From contig CM070876.1 of NCBI GenBank assembly GCA_036365515.1, positions 95,737,300 through 95,801,299 of the forward strand: 64,000 bases of DNA. Reading direction: 5' to 3'. Shown piece by piece: positions 48,756-61,414 of the stretch. This DNA is from Torymus aiolomorphi. Lineage: Eukaryota > Arthropoda > Insecta > Hymenoptera > Torymidae. The translations under genes and the position numbers were made by a program. The notes below the pieces were generated by a model. It made no database searches. It saw nothing but the letters and a program-made list of their open reading frames with translations, and was not told the DNA's origin. Each line of letters begins with the position of its first letter. The stretch's first letter is position 1.

Positions 48756-49412
48756 CGCCCACCATACACCAGCGAAGGAGGGAGAGAGACCCTAGCGTTT
48801 GCGGCATGGCTGGCCAGCCACGTGTGAATCGGCTTTTATGTTAACCGCGTGATTTGTTACGGACGGGCGGGGGAGCGGCCTCGCTTCTGTCTCTGCCGCC
48901 GCTTGCGTTGCGGCCGCGTGCGTGCGAAATCCTAACCTCGGGCGGAGGTTAGGTCGGCGATGCATTTAATTAGCGACCCTGACTTACGCATGATTTCCCC
49001 GAATACCGCCCTCTACCTATTTCAGCAGCTGCAGCTAGTCGCAGGTATCGCATCCTGGACGATCATCGGTACCGGAAGTAAGTACTATAAAGCTGCTTGA
49101 GCTTATACCAACGGCGTTGTACGGGAGAAACCGGCTGCGTAGGTAAGGCTAGCTCATAGCTAGCAGCCGGGAGTTCGTGAGCCAAAGTTGGCAGCAGCGA
49201 TAGAGCGCAGCGTCGGCTATAGTGAAAAGCAGCTTAGGCTTTCTACAGTGGAAGACGGGCGCGCGGTTTCGTGTCCTGTGACGCTGCGCTGGCTGCTGGC
49301 CAACCGGGAATTCTACAACGGCGAGTTCTCCCGGTGTACCTTACGCACGTATATTACGTCGCGAGCCCCAAAGAGAGATTATTATACTCTCCCTTAACTG
49401 CACCCCGTTACA
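48369..49412 (+). mobile_element. 3' LTR of gypsy-C
   Basis: Starts TGTAACGG right after a purine-rich tract (GGGTGGGGG, the probable polypurine primer) and ends CCCGTTACA; TGTAACG and CGTTACA form a 7-bp terminal inverted repeat. Length 1,044 bp. It contains a GA repeat (48664-48752) and a TATA-like TATAAAG at 49086-49092. The matching 5' LTR is not in the window. Open frames inside (49188-49397 and those over the GA tract) are not considered genes. Confidence 0.8.
48664..48752. repeat. (GA)n microsatellite in the LTR
   Basis: About 88 bases of pure GA repeat. Confidence 0.95.
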
Positions 49413-49814
49413 GCTTGCGCCCTTAACGTCTTGAAAGCATAGGTTAGAGGAATAATTAGCGATTTAACAGGTCGAGACTTTCGCTGTGAATAATTAATTA
49501 TTACGAGAATAATTAATTATGTAAACAATTGTATAGTGTGTGCAAGGGTGGAAAACTGGTGGCTTTTAACCCTGCTTGAAGGCAAATTACCCAGCCTGCA
49601 CTTAATGATAGGAATATTACTTGGGAAGGCCGAGCAATTGTTGGAGTATTTAGCGAGAAACAATCAGGAGACTATTTGTTATTATTAATTACTAGCAGTA
49701 AAACCTCACTCGCTAACGCTCACTCGGCATATAACTGCGTCATCGTGAACATTTTTCAGAATTTACATGAAGATAAATTATATGATTTTATACAAAGTAT
49801 AAAACCATATAATG
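49413..49814. other. Unassigned AT-rich DNA
   Basis: No gene recognised. The phrase CTCGCTAACGCTCACTCG near 49711 recurs in varied form near 49938. Confidence 0.45.
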
Positions 49815-50745
49815 GTAGTAGTATTGCTCTTTTTTCTACATACATTTTCTTTACTAATTCCCGGGGTATCTAATAAAATTAGAATTTATTTTTCAAAAAA
49901 TCAAAAAATAAAGTGATTGTAAGACAGTTTTACAAGCACTTGCTAACGCTTACTCGAACGTACATAAGCATACATTATTAAAAAACTATGATTAAATATT
50001 AGTAGTACACCTTTTTTATTATTTTTTTGGGGTACATAAAAGCCACTTATAAAAGTTTCATAGGAAAAGTTTTTTTTTTTTTTGAAAATTGAAATTAATT
50101 AGATTTCAAAATACTTCATAAATTCATGCAGTTACTGTATTTGTTATTGTGTTGACGAATTCGTGAATTTATTTTGAGCAAGTAATTTATGATATCGTTT
50201 GGATGTGTTTATTTCATGTCTTGGAAAGACGAACAAAAAATATACTTTTGTTACCTATTTTGTTACCTATATCACACCTATGTGACTCTTATGGAAAGTA
50301 ACTTATCATCTGCTAAAGAACACGGTGTCGCTGCCGCCCTCGTCTAAAAAATTATCATTTTTTGGACACACACATAAACAACGGTAAATTAGTTTAAACT
50401 CAGTATTACTCTTTTTTCCACATACATTGTTTTTACTAATTCCCGAGGTGTCTATAATAAAATTAGAATTTATTTTTCAAAAAATCAAAAAATTAAGTGA
50501 TTTTAAGACAGTCATACATGCAACAATATTAAAAAAACATGTTTAAAAATTAGAAGCACACTCTTATTATTATTATAAAAGCCATTAATAAAAGTTTATT
50601 AGGAAAAATTTATTTTATGGTACTTGGGAAATTGAAATTAATTACGTTTAAAAATATTTAGCATTCATTTATTGTATTTGTTATGGTGTTTAAGAATTCG
50701 TGAATTTATTGTAATTTATTGTGCAAGCAATTTTTTATATCATTG
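49815..50745. repeat. Pair of ~340-bp direct repeats
   Basis: The segment 49815-50160 recurs at about 50400-50740 in the same orientation (shared blocks TTTACTAATTCCCG, AAAATTAGAATTTATTTTTC, AAGTGATT...AAGACAGT). Spacing is about 590 bases. They lie just upstream of the Ulp1-like ORF and may belong to the 5' region of that element. Confidence 0.7.
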
Positions 50746-50770
50746 AGATGTATTAATTTTTTTTTTTTTT

Positions 50771-51307
50771 TTGGTGACTTTAAATTATAAGTTATTTAAC
50801 GAATCAAATACAATGTTAACAGAGGAAGAGAAATTTATCGTTTTGGGCATTGATCAATTTTCAGGTATTAAAAGCATGTTAACTGATGGACTAATATTTA
50901 AATTTAATAGAATTTTAAAATCTCATACTCAGTTTTCTATACAACCCACAATTTTCCTTCAACGACCTTATAATATAAAGCCTGTAAAGCGCAATACTGA
51001 ATATATTCAGATTTTATTTACTTCGCCGAATGAATGTGGACATTGGGTTTGCATGTATTATTGCAATGATATAATCCATATTTATGACAGCTTTAACCAA
51101 TACTGTTTAACTGAAGACCAAATAATTTATATTAAAAGGTTATTTCCCAATAAAAATGACCTTAAAATAACATTTGAAACAGTTCAGAATCAAGAAAATT
51201 TATATGTCTGTGGAATATTTTCTATAGCATTTGTTATCTCTCTAATTTTCAATGTTTGCCCATGTGGATTATTTTTTTATATTAACTTACGAGAAAACAC
51301 TTATTAG
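50771..51307 (+). CDS. Ulp1-like (C48) cysteine protease, 178 aa, intact frame
   Basis: An uninterrupted frame with the hallmarks of a SUMO-type protease: TIFLQRPYNIKPVKRNTEYI, CGHWVCMYYCND with His91, IIHIYDSFNQY with Asp106, and QENLYVCGIFSIAF with Gln141 and Cys147. The Gln-x5-Cys spacing and the His-x14-Asp spacing fit the C48 family; the usual Asp before the catalytic Cys (DCG) is Val here. Such enzymes cut ubiquitin-like proteins off targets. The start could be the first ATG or Met15. It lies upstream of a broken Helitron-like helicase in the same orientation with AT-rich spacing, so it is probably transposon-encoded rather than a cellular Ulp1. Confidence 0.75.
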   Translation: MVTLNYKLFNESNTMLTEEEKFIVLGIDQFSGIKSMLTDGLIFKFNRILKSHTQFSIQPTIFLQRPYNIKPVKRNTEYIQILFTSPNECGHWVCMYYCNDIIHIYDSFNQYCLTEDQIIYIKRLFPNKNDLKITFETVQNQENLYVCGIFSIAFVISLIFNVCPCGLFFYINLRENTY

Positions 51308-51860
51308 AATTATATAATACTTGTACGTTGACAATGTTTTCGATTTCTAAAAATCATTTTAATAATAATTTATTTATTTCTAATCATACTCCTTTGATTC
51401 GAAATATTATTCATAATCAGTAATTTTTTACTATTTCGGTTAATTTTGATAATGTTAATTTTGAGATTCTTTAACAAAATAATTATTTTGCTAGCCAACA
51501 ACATTTATTATTTCAACGATATGTTACTAAAAAAGATTTACTAATAGAAACTAATAAAACGTCTTTGGATAATTTGCAACAAGAAATCTTCAATGATACT
51601 TTAAAGAAAAAATCGTATGCTACCACTACAAAAAAAGAAATGAAATACAATAATGAATGTAATGTATTTATTTATGTATTCGTAAAAGAAAGGATCTTGA
51701 TGATTTTAATAATGAGAAAATTCCTACATCATTTCCTAATAAAATTGCTAAAGTAATCAACGGCAATTTAACTGAAAATAATCAATTATTACATAAAATT
51801 AACAACCTTGGCATTACTGATCACGTTAATTTAAACAATAAATGTTCAACAACAATTTCA
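51308..51860 (+). pseudogene. Decayed linker between protease and helicase
   Basis: AT-rich DNA with pieces of plus-strand frames (LLFQRYVTKKDLLIETN, then QQEIFNDTLKKKSYATTT). No family is recognised; it may be the remains of the middle of the mobile-element protein. Confidence 0.4.
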
Positions 51861-51867
51861 GTGAAAA

Positions 51868-52660
51868 GTGAATATTAAGCCGAATTGCAAAGATGGTGAC
51901 AAAATAAGAAACCTAAAAATTATAATTTGGGATGAAAATACTATGACTTCAAGATATGCATTTGAAGCTGTTGATCGGATGTTAAAAGATATTTGTAATA
52001 ACGATTTACATGTCGGAGATAAAGTTATTATACTTTTTGGAGATTTTAGACAAACGTTACCTGTCGTAATATATGGTAATAGAGTTCAAGTAGTATAAAA
52101 TTGCGTGAAAAATAGCCAATTATGGAAACAATTGAAATGTCTGTCTTTAAAAGAAAACAAACGTATTCAAGATAATGATAACAATTTAAAAATGGCTTTT
52201 GAATATTGGTGATGGAAAGTTTTTTCAACATTTGAAAATGAACATGAAGTACTTAAGGTTCCCAAAGAAATTCTTTCAAATGGTAACTTAATTGACGATA
52301 TTTACGGAAATGAAATGATTTCTTCAGAAAATCCGGTGTTAAATGAAAGTATAATTTTAGCACCTAAAAAATACAGATGTTAGTGAATTAAATAAGGAAA
52401 TTTTACAAAAAATTAATGGTCCTACTAAAGTATATTTAAGCGTAGATTCTACTGAAGATGAAAATAATGAGAATTTAACTTCAATCTTAACTTTAGAGTT
52501 TCGAAATTCTTTATCACCTACTGGATTACCACCACAAAAGTTACAATTAAAAATTGGAGCAGTTATAATATTATTAAGAAACTTAATGTAGATCAAGGAC
52601 TATGAAATGGTACCAGATTAATTGTAAAAAATTTGAGAAAGTATACTATATAAGCTGAAA
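51868..52660 (+). pseudogene. Helitron-like PIF1 helicase fragment, broken
   Basis: Plus strand: LKIIIWDENTMTSRYAFEAVD (Walker B), DKVIILFGDFRQTLPVVIYG, then frameshifts, then LPPQKLQLKIGAVIILLRNLN and NGTRLIV with a TGA just before it. These are the same helicase blocks as at 1.55-2.77 kb. Walker A, Rep and the final SQGQS block are absent. The cut at about 52660 leads into unrelated sequence. Confidence 0.8.
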
Positions 52661-53459
52661 TGCTAACAAGGGCAGGCAGGTTTGTGTGAATCATCGATTA
52701 CCATGAAACTTTGCTGGTGAATAGAGTATCAAAAAATACCCGACACGTGTTTTTTTATTTTTGTCAACTCGCTGGTTCAGGGGATTGAAACCACCCCCGA
52801 ATTGATAAAAATAGGTATTTTCGGAATTAAAAACGCATCAGTTTCATATAGAAAATAGTAATAAATAATTATTATGATTATATGACTCGAAAGAGAAACA
52901 AAAAATATTCGACACGTGTTTCTGATTTTTTTCCTTCGAGTCTATGTAGCGAATAAAAACCGCCGTTACAAATACAAATATTCAGTGCCCAATTTTAATT
53001 TATTAACGCTATTCTCTCGTTAGACTTCCATTTAAAAAAATGTTTTTAATAATTAGACAAGGTCATGAAGTGGTGTCGCCCGCGTTAACCTTGGGGTCCA
53101 AATTGAAGGTCATTTCAAGGTCAACTTCGATTTTTTTAATAAGAACCAATATTTTATTTACCTGACATAGAGAATGAAATTTTCTACGTTTAAATACATC
53201 ATTATGGCCTTGGTTAAGGAAGTCCCAGAGGTTATTTCAAGGTCATAACAACGGGGAGGCGGGTGAGGAGGTTTTTCATGACAACAAAGTAGGGCTACAC
53301 AATTAGGTCGTGAATACAGTTCACGGTACATGCAGCACGGAGTAAAGTCGATTATTTCCTCGAGTGATTACTGCCTTATAGGCACCTGCAGGAATGATCT
53401 CCAACTATAATTTCTTGTTGCATAATGTACTAGTATTAATGTTATAAGTACGACATTTC
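52661..53459. other. Non-coding stretch with nuclear-receptor-like half-sites
   Basis: A short repeat pair: CGACACGTGTTT occurs near 52742 and 52910 in similar context. Four AGGTCA half-sites lie within 190 bases, at 53057-53065, 53104-53112, 53114-53123 and 53236-53245; two of them read TTCAAGGTCA, the extended monomer site of FTZ-F1/ERR-type receptors. No coding frame recognised. Confidence 0.5.
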
Positions 53460-53465
53460 AAAAAA

Positions 53466-55408
53466 TCGCTGCCAATTCATTGGCCCGTGGCTTCCTCAAA
53501 CTTAATTTGCTTATTCTTTTAATGAATTCTTAATAACATAATTTATAATTTTTACAACAATTTATGACATAATTATAATTAAATTCATTTATGAAGATTA
53601 AAAAGTATAAATTTTTAAATTATGTATAAAATATGAATAAAATAATAGGTATGATTTTTTTTTTCAATTATGTGTGAAAAATAAATAAAATAATTGGTTG
53701 TAATATTATCGTCAACACCTTTTACAATTCCTAAATAACCTTTACTTCAAAAAATATTTTCTTTGTGAAATTTCACACATAGGGTACTTATCTCTAGTAG
53801 TATACCTGTTCGTATTTGTGTGCTCTTTCTGGAATTTCCGATGTAAGAAAAAGGTTCTAACCTTAAAAATAAGAAATGACTATTACAAAACAAAAGCAGG
53901 TATACAACTCGCGTGCATCGGCGCATAGCGCATGTCATTTCCATTTTCTAGTATACATAAATGCGTTCCCGAATAACTACGATTTTAAAAGAGGGCTAAA
54001 ATAGTTTAAAACTCAAATTTCTCTGAAATTCATAAACGAATTCTTTTACCCTAAGAACTCTTCCAAATAAATAATATACAAACTCTACATCTCTACCAAA
54101 TTTCAAAGAAATTAAAACAATTTTAATGTAGTTATATTGTGCGACAACAAAGAAAGTCATTTTCAAAAATAGTAAAATTTTAAATATCAAACATCTCAAA
54201 AAATAACCACATAATCTGAATGAAATTTTACACAGGTATTGCCTATATCGCATAGAAAATAGTCTATAAATTTCAAGATGATACATGTAGTCGTCATTGA
54301 GAAATTACGATTTTGAAAAAAAACCGTAAAAGAATTTTAACCTTAAATATCTCTAAAAATCATGGGGCAATTCGTTTACCTAAAGAACCCATACGATAAT
54401 ATGTATACTCTACATTTCCACAAACTTAAAACATGATTAAACCAATTTTTGTTTTCTCTAGTTACAATGCGACAAAGAAAATGACTTTGTAAAATACAAA
54501 AATTTTCAAAATCGAATATCTTAAAAAGTAATCGTACGATCTAGATGAAAATTCGCACACACATTACCTATATCACATACAAAATTGTCTGTAAATTTGG
54601 AGGTGATATATGGAGCCGTTCCCGAGAAATTACGATTTGAAAAAAGGTTAAAAAAATTTTAACCTCAAATATTTCTGAAATTTCTGAACTAATAATTTTG
54701 CCCAAAGAACTCGACCGAGAGCTATCCAAAATCTACCTCTATAAGGAATTTCGAAGTGATTAAGTCAATTTTATTCCCGTAATCGTTGGACATACAACAC
54801 TCATTTTTTTTATATTTCAATTTTTTTCTTAAAACTAGTCGACAAAATGAACTCAAATTTTTACGGATTACAGCTATTTATATTTTGCATTATCATGATT
54901 TTTCTCAATAAAATTTACCGTTTAGTTTGGGAGTTATAAGCTTTTTAAAAAAAAAACACGTTTTTGTTAATAACAAAAGAACCGTGATAGCTAGAGAATT
55001 TTTTTTTAGAAAACATAGGTATTTTAATGCTCTTTCGAACGCTATTCATTCGACTCAAATATCTCGATATTATCATAAAAAAAAGCAAAAATCCATTTTG
55101 AAAAAATCGAAAATTCGAAATAAAACTAAAACGCATCGGCGAATCAAAAAAAGAATTTTTGACCCGCCATCACACGAAAAAAACAAAAAAAATGAGACCT
55201 GTCCAGTCAAAATCGATCGAGTAGAAGCTGAGATCTAGGCGTATACACACACACCGCACACGCTCACATGCACGCACGCACGCACGTATACATCAAGACA
55301 TTTTTCAAAAATAATGTATTTTGATTCCTAAGACCTTGAAAACAATTATAACAAGTTTTTACAATAACTCAAAAAATTACTATCACAAAGCTTCCTCTAG
55401 GAGGAAGC
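53466..55408 (+). mobile_element. Hairpin-ended element gamma, complete
   Basis: Starts after a run of six A with TCGCTGCCAATTCATTGGCC and then GGCTTCCTCAAACT; ends with the perfect hairpin GCTTCCTC-TAG-GAGGAAGC (55390-55408) followed by eight A. The interior has three diverged ~325-bp tandem units (landmark AACCTYAAATATYTCTGAAAT near 54009, 54340 and 54660) and a short CA/CACG microsatellite (about 55240-55290). Same ends as alpha, in the opposite orientation. A Lys/Arg-rich plus-strand frame at 54927-55238 is not convincing. No transposase, so non-autonomous. Confidence 0.75.
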
Positions 55409-55727
55409 AAAAAAAATTATCACATAATAAAGTTTATACAAAAAATATTGTATATAAAGAAGTGTTGTGAAACAATCAAAATTTTAATTTTCGTTTATAA
55501 AGTATTATTCAAGTTGAAACTATGCTTTTGATAAAATTAATACAAAATAATTTATTTAATTAATACTTCAAATAAAACTATAGAGTTTATTTTCATGTAA
55601 ATTGGAAAAGTATATTTTTTAGGAAAGAAAACTAAAAAATTGTTTTAAGATTCTTCATAGATCCTTTCTAAAGAAGTATTAAGAATATTATAAATGAGTT
55701 ATAAATTATTTTCAAGTATTTTCAATT
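55409..55727. other. AT-rich DNA without a recognised gene
   Basis: Nothing recognised between element gamma and FB3. Confidence 0.5.
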
Positions 55728-55819
55728 TTTGATTTTTTAAAAGAAGTTAAATAAATACTATAGTAAAAAAGTTTTTTACTTCTTTGAGTCAATGTATGTT
55801 CAACAACTTATATGAAGTA

Positions 55820-55989
55820 CACCCGAGGGAAGTTGATTCTTGTGGAACGTGCCTAGTCAATTTGAAAATTCTGCAATCTCATTGAACAATTTCAATTTGG
55901 GGTTAATGTTTACACTTGAATTGTCCAATGGGATTGTAGGATTTTGAAATTACCCGGCACGTTCGACAAGAATCAACTTCCCTCGAGTG
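55820..55989. mobile_element. 170-bp MITE in FB3 left arm
   Basis: CACCCGAGGGAAGTTGATTC at one end and the near-complement at the other, flanked by TA on both sides, 170 bp as in FB2. Confidence 0.85.
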
Positions 55990-57835
55990 TACATTCAAAT
56001 TGTTCACTGCAAATCAAACAAACGAAAGTTGTGAAATCAATTATCGATAGTCAAGTAATGCAAACCATTCTCCGAAAAACTGTTTGACTATGTTCTCAGA
56101 AATGTATTCAAATTTCTTCATTCTTCTATACAAATTAAACACAAGAAAGTACTGAAATCAATTAATTATAGTCAAGTACCGGCCATAGGAACTTTTCGTA
56201 CCTCGCATGTAAAATTACATTTTATGCCCACGTTGTAACTTTAAAATTATTCAGCCAGAGGGCATAAAGTGCCAAATAACGACCAAGAGGCCCAATAGCT
56301 CACACAGCTCCTACAAAACTTTATAGTACCTACGTACTTTACCCCCGTGTGGGCGAAAATTATTTTAATTATAACGATAATGCCTTCTTTTTATTTCTAA
56401 AATTAATAAGAATTTTTTCAGGTATTAACGAAAAGTCAAAGCCTATATAACAAAATTACATAGTTACCAACACATCACTATTTTTCATTATTCCTCCTCA
56501 ATTTTGAACTTTCTATAATATTACACATCTAGGAAGGACAAGAGAAGTCTAGAGTTACTCTAGCAGGGGTGGTCCTGCGATCTTCCGTACATACTTGGCG
56601 GGCCCGTCGGTTTGCAGTTCAAGGTGTAAAGCATGGTCATTTTCATATAAATATTCATATGTTTAAATATAAGATAAAATGTATAAATGGGTTGCTTCTA
56701 CATTTTAACTACTGATCTATGAATCTATCATTCTGTTTTTAAATAGAAAGTACACAACCGCGTGAAAATATCATATGAGATCTCATATGAGATTCCGTAA
56801 TACGTAAAATTGCATATTACATCACATATAAGATCTCATACGAGATATGTGCTGTCTGAAATTCTCATATGAGATCTTATATGATATTTACACGGGGGAA
56901 AAGGATATAAAATATGTAGCTTATAAAACGGTTAGTAAAATGTAAAGGACTTTTGAGCATGCTATAAATTTATATGAATTTTTTATTTTATTCTCGCTTA
57001 AAAAGGATGGACGCAAGGAAAAATATGTTTAGTAATGAAAAATAAATCATAAATCTGCACATGTACGGATATGTTGTACTTAACGGCATCAATTAAAAAT
57101 TAGAGCCAATGTAATTATTTATGGTGCACTTATAGGTATGAATATTGTTAATGAATTTATGCAAAAATTTAGTATTCTACATTTAAGTAGCCCATGTAAC
57201 TGTAAAAGCAAACTGTCGAGCCCGCCAAGTATGTACGGGAGATCGGAGGATCACCCCTGCTAGAGTAGCTCTAGACTTCTCTTGTCCTTCCTAGATGCGT
57301 AATATTATAGAAAGTTCAAAATTGAGGAGGAATGATGAAAAATAGTGATGTGTTGGTAACTGTGTAATTTTGTTATATAGGCTTTGACTTTTCGTAAATA
57401 CCTGAAAAAATTCTTATGAATTTTAGAAATAAAAAGAAGGCATTATAGTTATATAATTAAAATAATTTTCGCCCACACGGGGGTAAAGTACGTAGGTACT
57501 ATAAAGCTTTGTAGGAGCTGTGTGAGCTATTTGGCCTCTTGGTCGTTATGTAGCATTTTATGCCCGCTGGCTGAATAATTTTAAAGTTACAACGTGGGCA
57601 TAAAATGTAATTTTACATGCGAAGTACGAAAAGTTCTTATGGCCGGTACTTGACTATAATTAATTGATTTCAGTACTTTTTTGTGTTTAATTTGTATATA
57701 AGAATGAAGAAATTTGAATACATTTCTGAGAACATAGTCATACAGTTTTTCGGAGAATGGTTTGCATTACTTGACTATCGATAATTGATTTCACAACTTT
57801 CGTTTGTTTGATTTGCAGTGAACAATTTGAATGTA

Positions 57836-58005
57836 CACCCGAGGGAAGTTGATTCCTGTCGAACGTGCTGGGTAATTTCAAAATCCTGCAATCCCATTGG
57901 ACAATTCATGTGTAAACATTAACCCCAAATTGAAATTGTCCAATGAGATTGCAGGATTTTCAAATTGACCAGGCACGTTCCACAAGAATCAACTTCCCTC
58001 GGGTG
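57836..58005. mobile_element. 170-bp MITE in FB3 right arm
   Basis: Mirror copy of the left-arm MITE, reverse orientation, 170 bp, TA flanks. Confidence 0.85.
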
Positions 58006-58215
58006 TACTTACATATAATTTGTTGAGCATACATTGACTCAAAGAAGTAAAAGACTTTTTTACTATAGTATTTATTTGACTTCTTCTAAAAAATCAAAAA
58101 TATTATTTTATAGATTATACAGAAAAAACTTCTATACTTGCATTATTTTATACTTTCGTAGAAAGTTTTATTAACAATATTATTATTTGTACAGTCATGA
58201 AAAAAAATTATTACC

Positions 58216-60270
58216 ATTTGTAGATAGTGCTTATTGAATAGATGAGATTAGAATAAATAAAAGGACTACAAACATATTGTGTTGTTAGAATATATTTAAA
58301 AAATTAGTTTCTTAAAGAACGTGCTGATTGTTTTGAAAAAATATTTTTCAAGAAAGAGAGGGTGGGAGAGTTTAGTAAATAATGTTTGTTAAGTATAAAA
58401 CTATGTAGAATAGTAACTAAACTTATTCTTGCCTATAAGTTTTTACTTTTGTAACAAAATTTTTTAGAGAGATTTCACAACTTTTTAAGAGTAAAAGTAC
58501 ATTATAAATAATGTTTATTAAGTATATAAAATTACACTTTAATTGATTTCACAACTTTTTTGGGTTTATTATTATTTTGTTCTTCTTCATTGTGCACGGA
58601 TTCAATAACACTGACATTCAATGATTTATTATAAAATAAATATATTGTAACTAGCCACACTACTGCAACATAATCCGCTAGCAAATTAAAATATTGGTTG
58701 CAGATTCAAAAAGTAGCCATTACTGTAATTTATATATTATTGTTTCATGTGCGGTAGATTCACAGAACAGATAGCTACTCTGAAACATTTGGCGCCTATC
58801 ACCATAAACTAATCACTATATAATTAAATTATTTTCAACACTTAGATTTGTTGAAATTTTAACCAGAAACCACTTGAATTAATAACCTATCAGACACATC
58901 TTGCAAAATTAAAAACAAAAGTTTATGAACTAAGAATCATTGGGAGAAAAAAGCTTTCTCGACATTCTTTTAAAATATAAAACATCTTGAAATAATTATT
59001 GACTGAAACTACTTAAGTTAATAACTCATGATTGCCACACATCTTCTAAAATTAAAAAGAATCAGATTATGAACTAAGAATTTCTGATAATAAAAGCTTT
59101 CTTAACATTCTTGTATACTTTTTGAAATAATTATCTGAATCTTGTGTAGAAAAATATTTACTGAGAACTCCTCTGAAACATTTTGACGTCTCCCATCGTG
59201 AGAAAATTATAAAATTAGATTAACTGAGTACTTTTATTCACAACAATCATACATCATTTTTTCTTTTTTCTGTATTTTAATGTTCACTTGACATAATCTT
59301 TTAATTGATGTTTAAGTAAATAAATATGTACAACAGCACAGCTCTAATATAAACAAAGTTTCTTGAAGTATAGACAAAAAATGCTTTTTTTTAACCAAGG
59401 CTCTGACCAATATTTTAAATTCTGATTTTAAGTAGAGGTTAGAAATTTGTTATAAACACTTTATTTAACACATCATACCGCTACTTTATTTTATTTATTG
59501 GCGCCCATCACCGTAAGCCAATCACTATATAATTACATTATTTTCAACACTTAGATTCGTTGAAATTTTAACTATAAACCACTTGAATTAATAACCAATC
59601 AGACACATCTTGCAAAATTAAAAACAAAAGTTTATGAACTAAGAATCATTGGGAGAAAAAAGCTTTCTCCACATTCTTTTATAGTAGAAACTCATGATTG
59701 CCACACATCTTGTATCAGTTTATGAACTAAGAATTTCTGATAATAAAAGCTTTCTTAACATTCTTGTATACTTTTTGAAATAATTATCTGAATCTTGTGT
59801 AGAAAAATATTTACTGAGAACTCCTCTGAAACATTTTGACGTCTCCCACCGTGAGGTAATTATAAAATTAGATTAACTGAGCACTCTTATCCGTAGAAAT
59901 TTTCACAATATTTACTGAGAACTCTTCTGAAACATTTTGACGTCTCCCACCATGAGAAAATTATAAAATTAGATTCACTGAGCACTTTCATTCGTAGAAA
60001 TTTTCACAACAATAACACATCATTTTTTCTTTTTTTTGTATTTTATGCTCACTTGACATAATCTTTTAATTGATGTTTAAGTAAATATGTACAACAGCAC
60101 AGCGCTAATATCAACAAAGTTTCTTGAAGTATAGACAAAAAATGCTTTTTTTTAACCAAAGCTCTGACCAATATTTTAAATTTCGATTTTAAGTAGAGGT
60201 TAGAAATTTGTTATAAACACTCCATTTAACACATCATACCGCTACTTTATTTTATTTATTCACTATAATT
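58216..60270. repeat. FB3 right flank with repeated subterminal units
   Basis: Homologous to the FB2 flank (14.67-16.23 kb), then expanded: the block from TTATGAACTAAGAATCATTGGG through CTCCCACCGTGAG occurs near 58921-59205 and again near 59632-59856, and the block ACTTGACATAATCTTTTAATTG occurs near 59284 and 60052. No genes. Confidence 0.75.
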
Positions 60271-60736
60271 ATACCATAAAGTAGAACGAGGCTCTGGTAG
60301 AGGAATATTATCTGCAACAGTATTTTTTTTTCTATTGCAGGAGGTTGCGTTCTTTGACAGACTTGAACATACTCTTTTGGTGGCCATAATGCATAATAAT
60401 AATGAGATTTTGTACTCTTCTATATGTTGCAAACTATTTAATCATAATCTACTTGTCAATTATCCTTGTTCTGATATAATCTGTAACAAAAAAAAAAAGA
60501 TTTCACAAAGTAACAATACCTTATATTAATAACATTATTTTTTTTATTTTATCATAAAAGTTTGCTACTTATCTCTGAATATACATATAATATACACCAA
60601 GTCAATTTAAATCGGATTTCAATGATGTAAAAAGTCTTGAACATAACTTGTAACAATGATGATTGTATACGAACTAATGCGTAATATTGAAGTTATTTTA
60701 TATATACATAAAATAACAACGTTAGGTTGATTGACC

Positions 60737-60769
<33 letters not shown>

Positions 60770-61414
60770 ATATATACGGATCTTTCTCTCTTTCTCTCTA
60801 TCTCCGTCGCTCTTCTCTCTTTCCCTCTCTCTCACTCTCCCTCTCTTCTCTCTCTCTTCTCACTTTTACCAGTCGGTCGGACAAAAATGCTATACTATGT
60901 ACCGGTCGGACAAAAATGTATAGTTTGTGCTGACTGAAGAATATGGAGAATCGGAAATAGTACATAAAAAATATTCAGATCTCTAAATCTTTTGAACGGG
61001 ACAATCTTTAAATGAAACCTTTCGATTTGAGTAGAGCAATGAAATGGCTTTCGATCAACAGTACATATTAATATAGTTCAAACAAATCTAATACGTATAT
61101 AGGCGCATTGAATTTTTCGCAAACCCATTTTAATGTATAAGTAGCACGGGTCGCTCCTTCAGGCTTCTTCTATACTTGCCTTCGGAGCGCTCCCGCGCTC
61201 CTTGATTAACGATTTATTATTATATCCTACCACAATCAAATATGAATTTCAAAATTGATATATTACCTTTTAAACTGTGATGTTATCAAGATTAATTTAA
61301 ACTATATCTCATTTATACTTACAATAAAACCATATAGTTTATTTTCATGTTGTTTTTTAATGAGTGGAAGTTGGATCGTGGACTAGAAAGGTTCAATTAA
61401 AAGACGGCTTTTCG
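60271..61414. other. Unassigned DNA with TA and CT tracts
   Basis: Contains a TA repeat (60739-60768), an impure CT tract (60783-60862) and a small direct repeat CGGTCGGACAAAAATG (60873 and 60902). A 64-codon frame at 60335-60529 is not protein-like. A GC-rich inverted pair (GGAGCG/CGCTCC) lies near 61185-61200. Confidence 0.45.

Larger units (their letters stand above)
55728..58215. mobile_element. Foldback element FB3 with mirrored MITE insertions
   Basis: The left arm (about 55728-56635) and right arm (about 57190-58215) are reverse complements, close to FB2 in sequence and in the presence of the 170-bp MITE in both arms. The left arm lacks the outer ~100 bp present at the right. The centre again has CTCATATGAG palindromes (56775-56885). 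No coding region recognised. Confidence 0.85.

Noticed and set aside
54927..55238. 103-codon Lys/Arg-rich plus-strand frame
   Set aside because: Lies in AT-rich non-coding interior of element gamma; composition explains it and no domain is visible.
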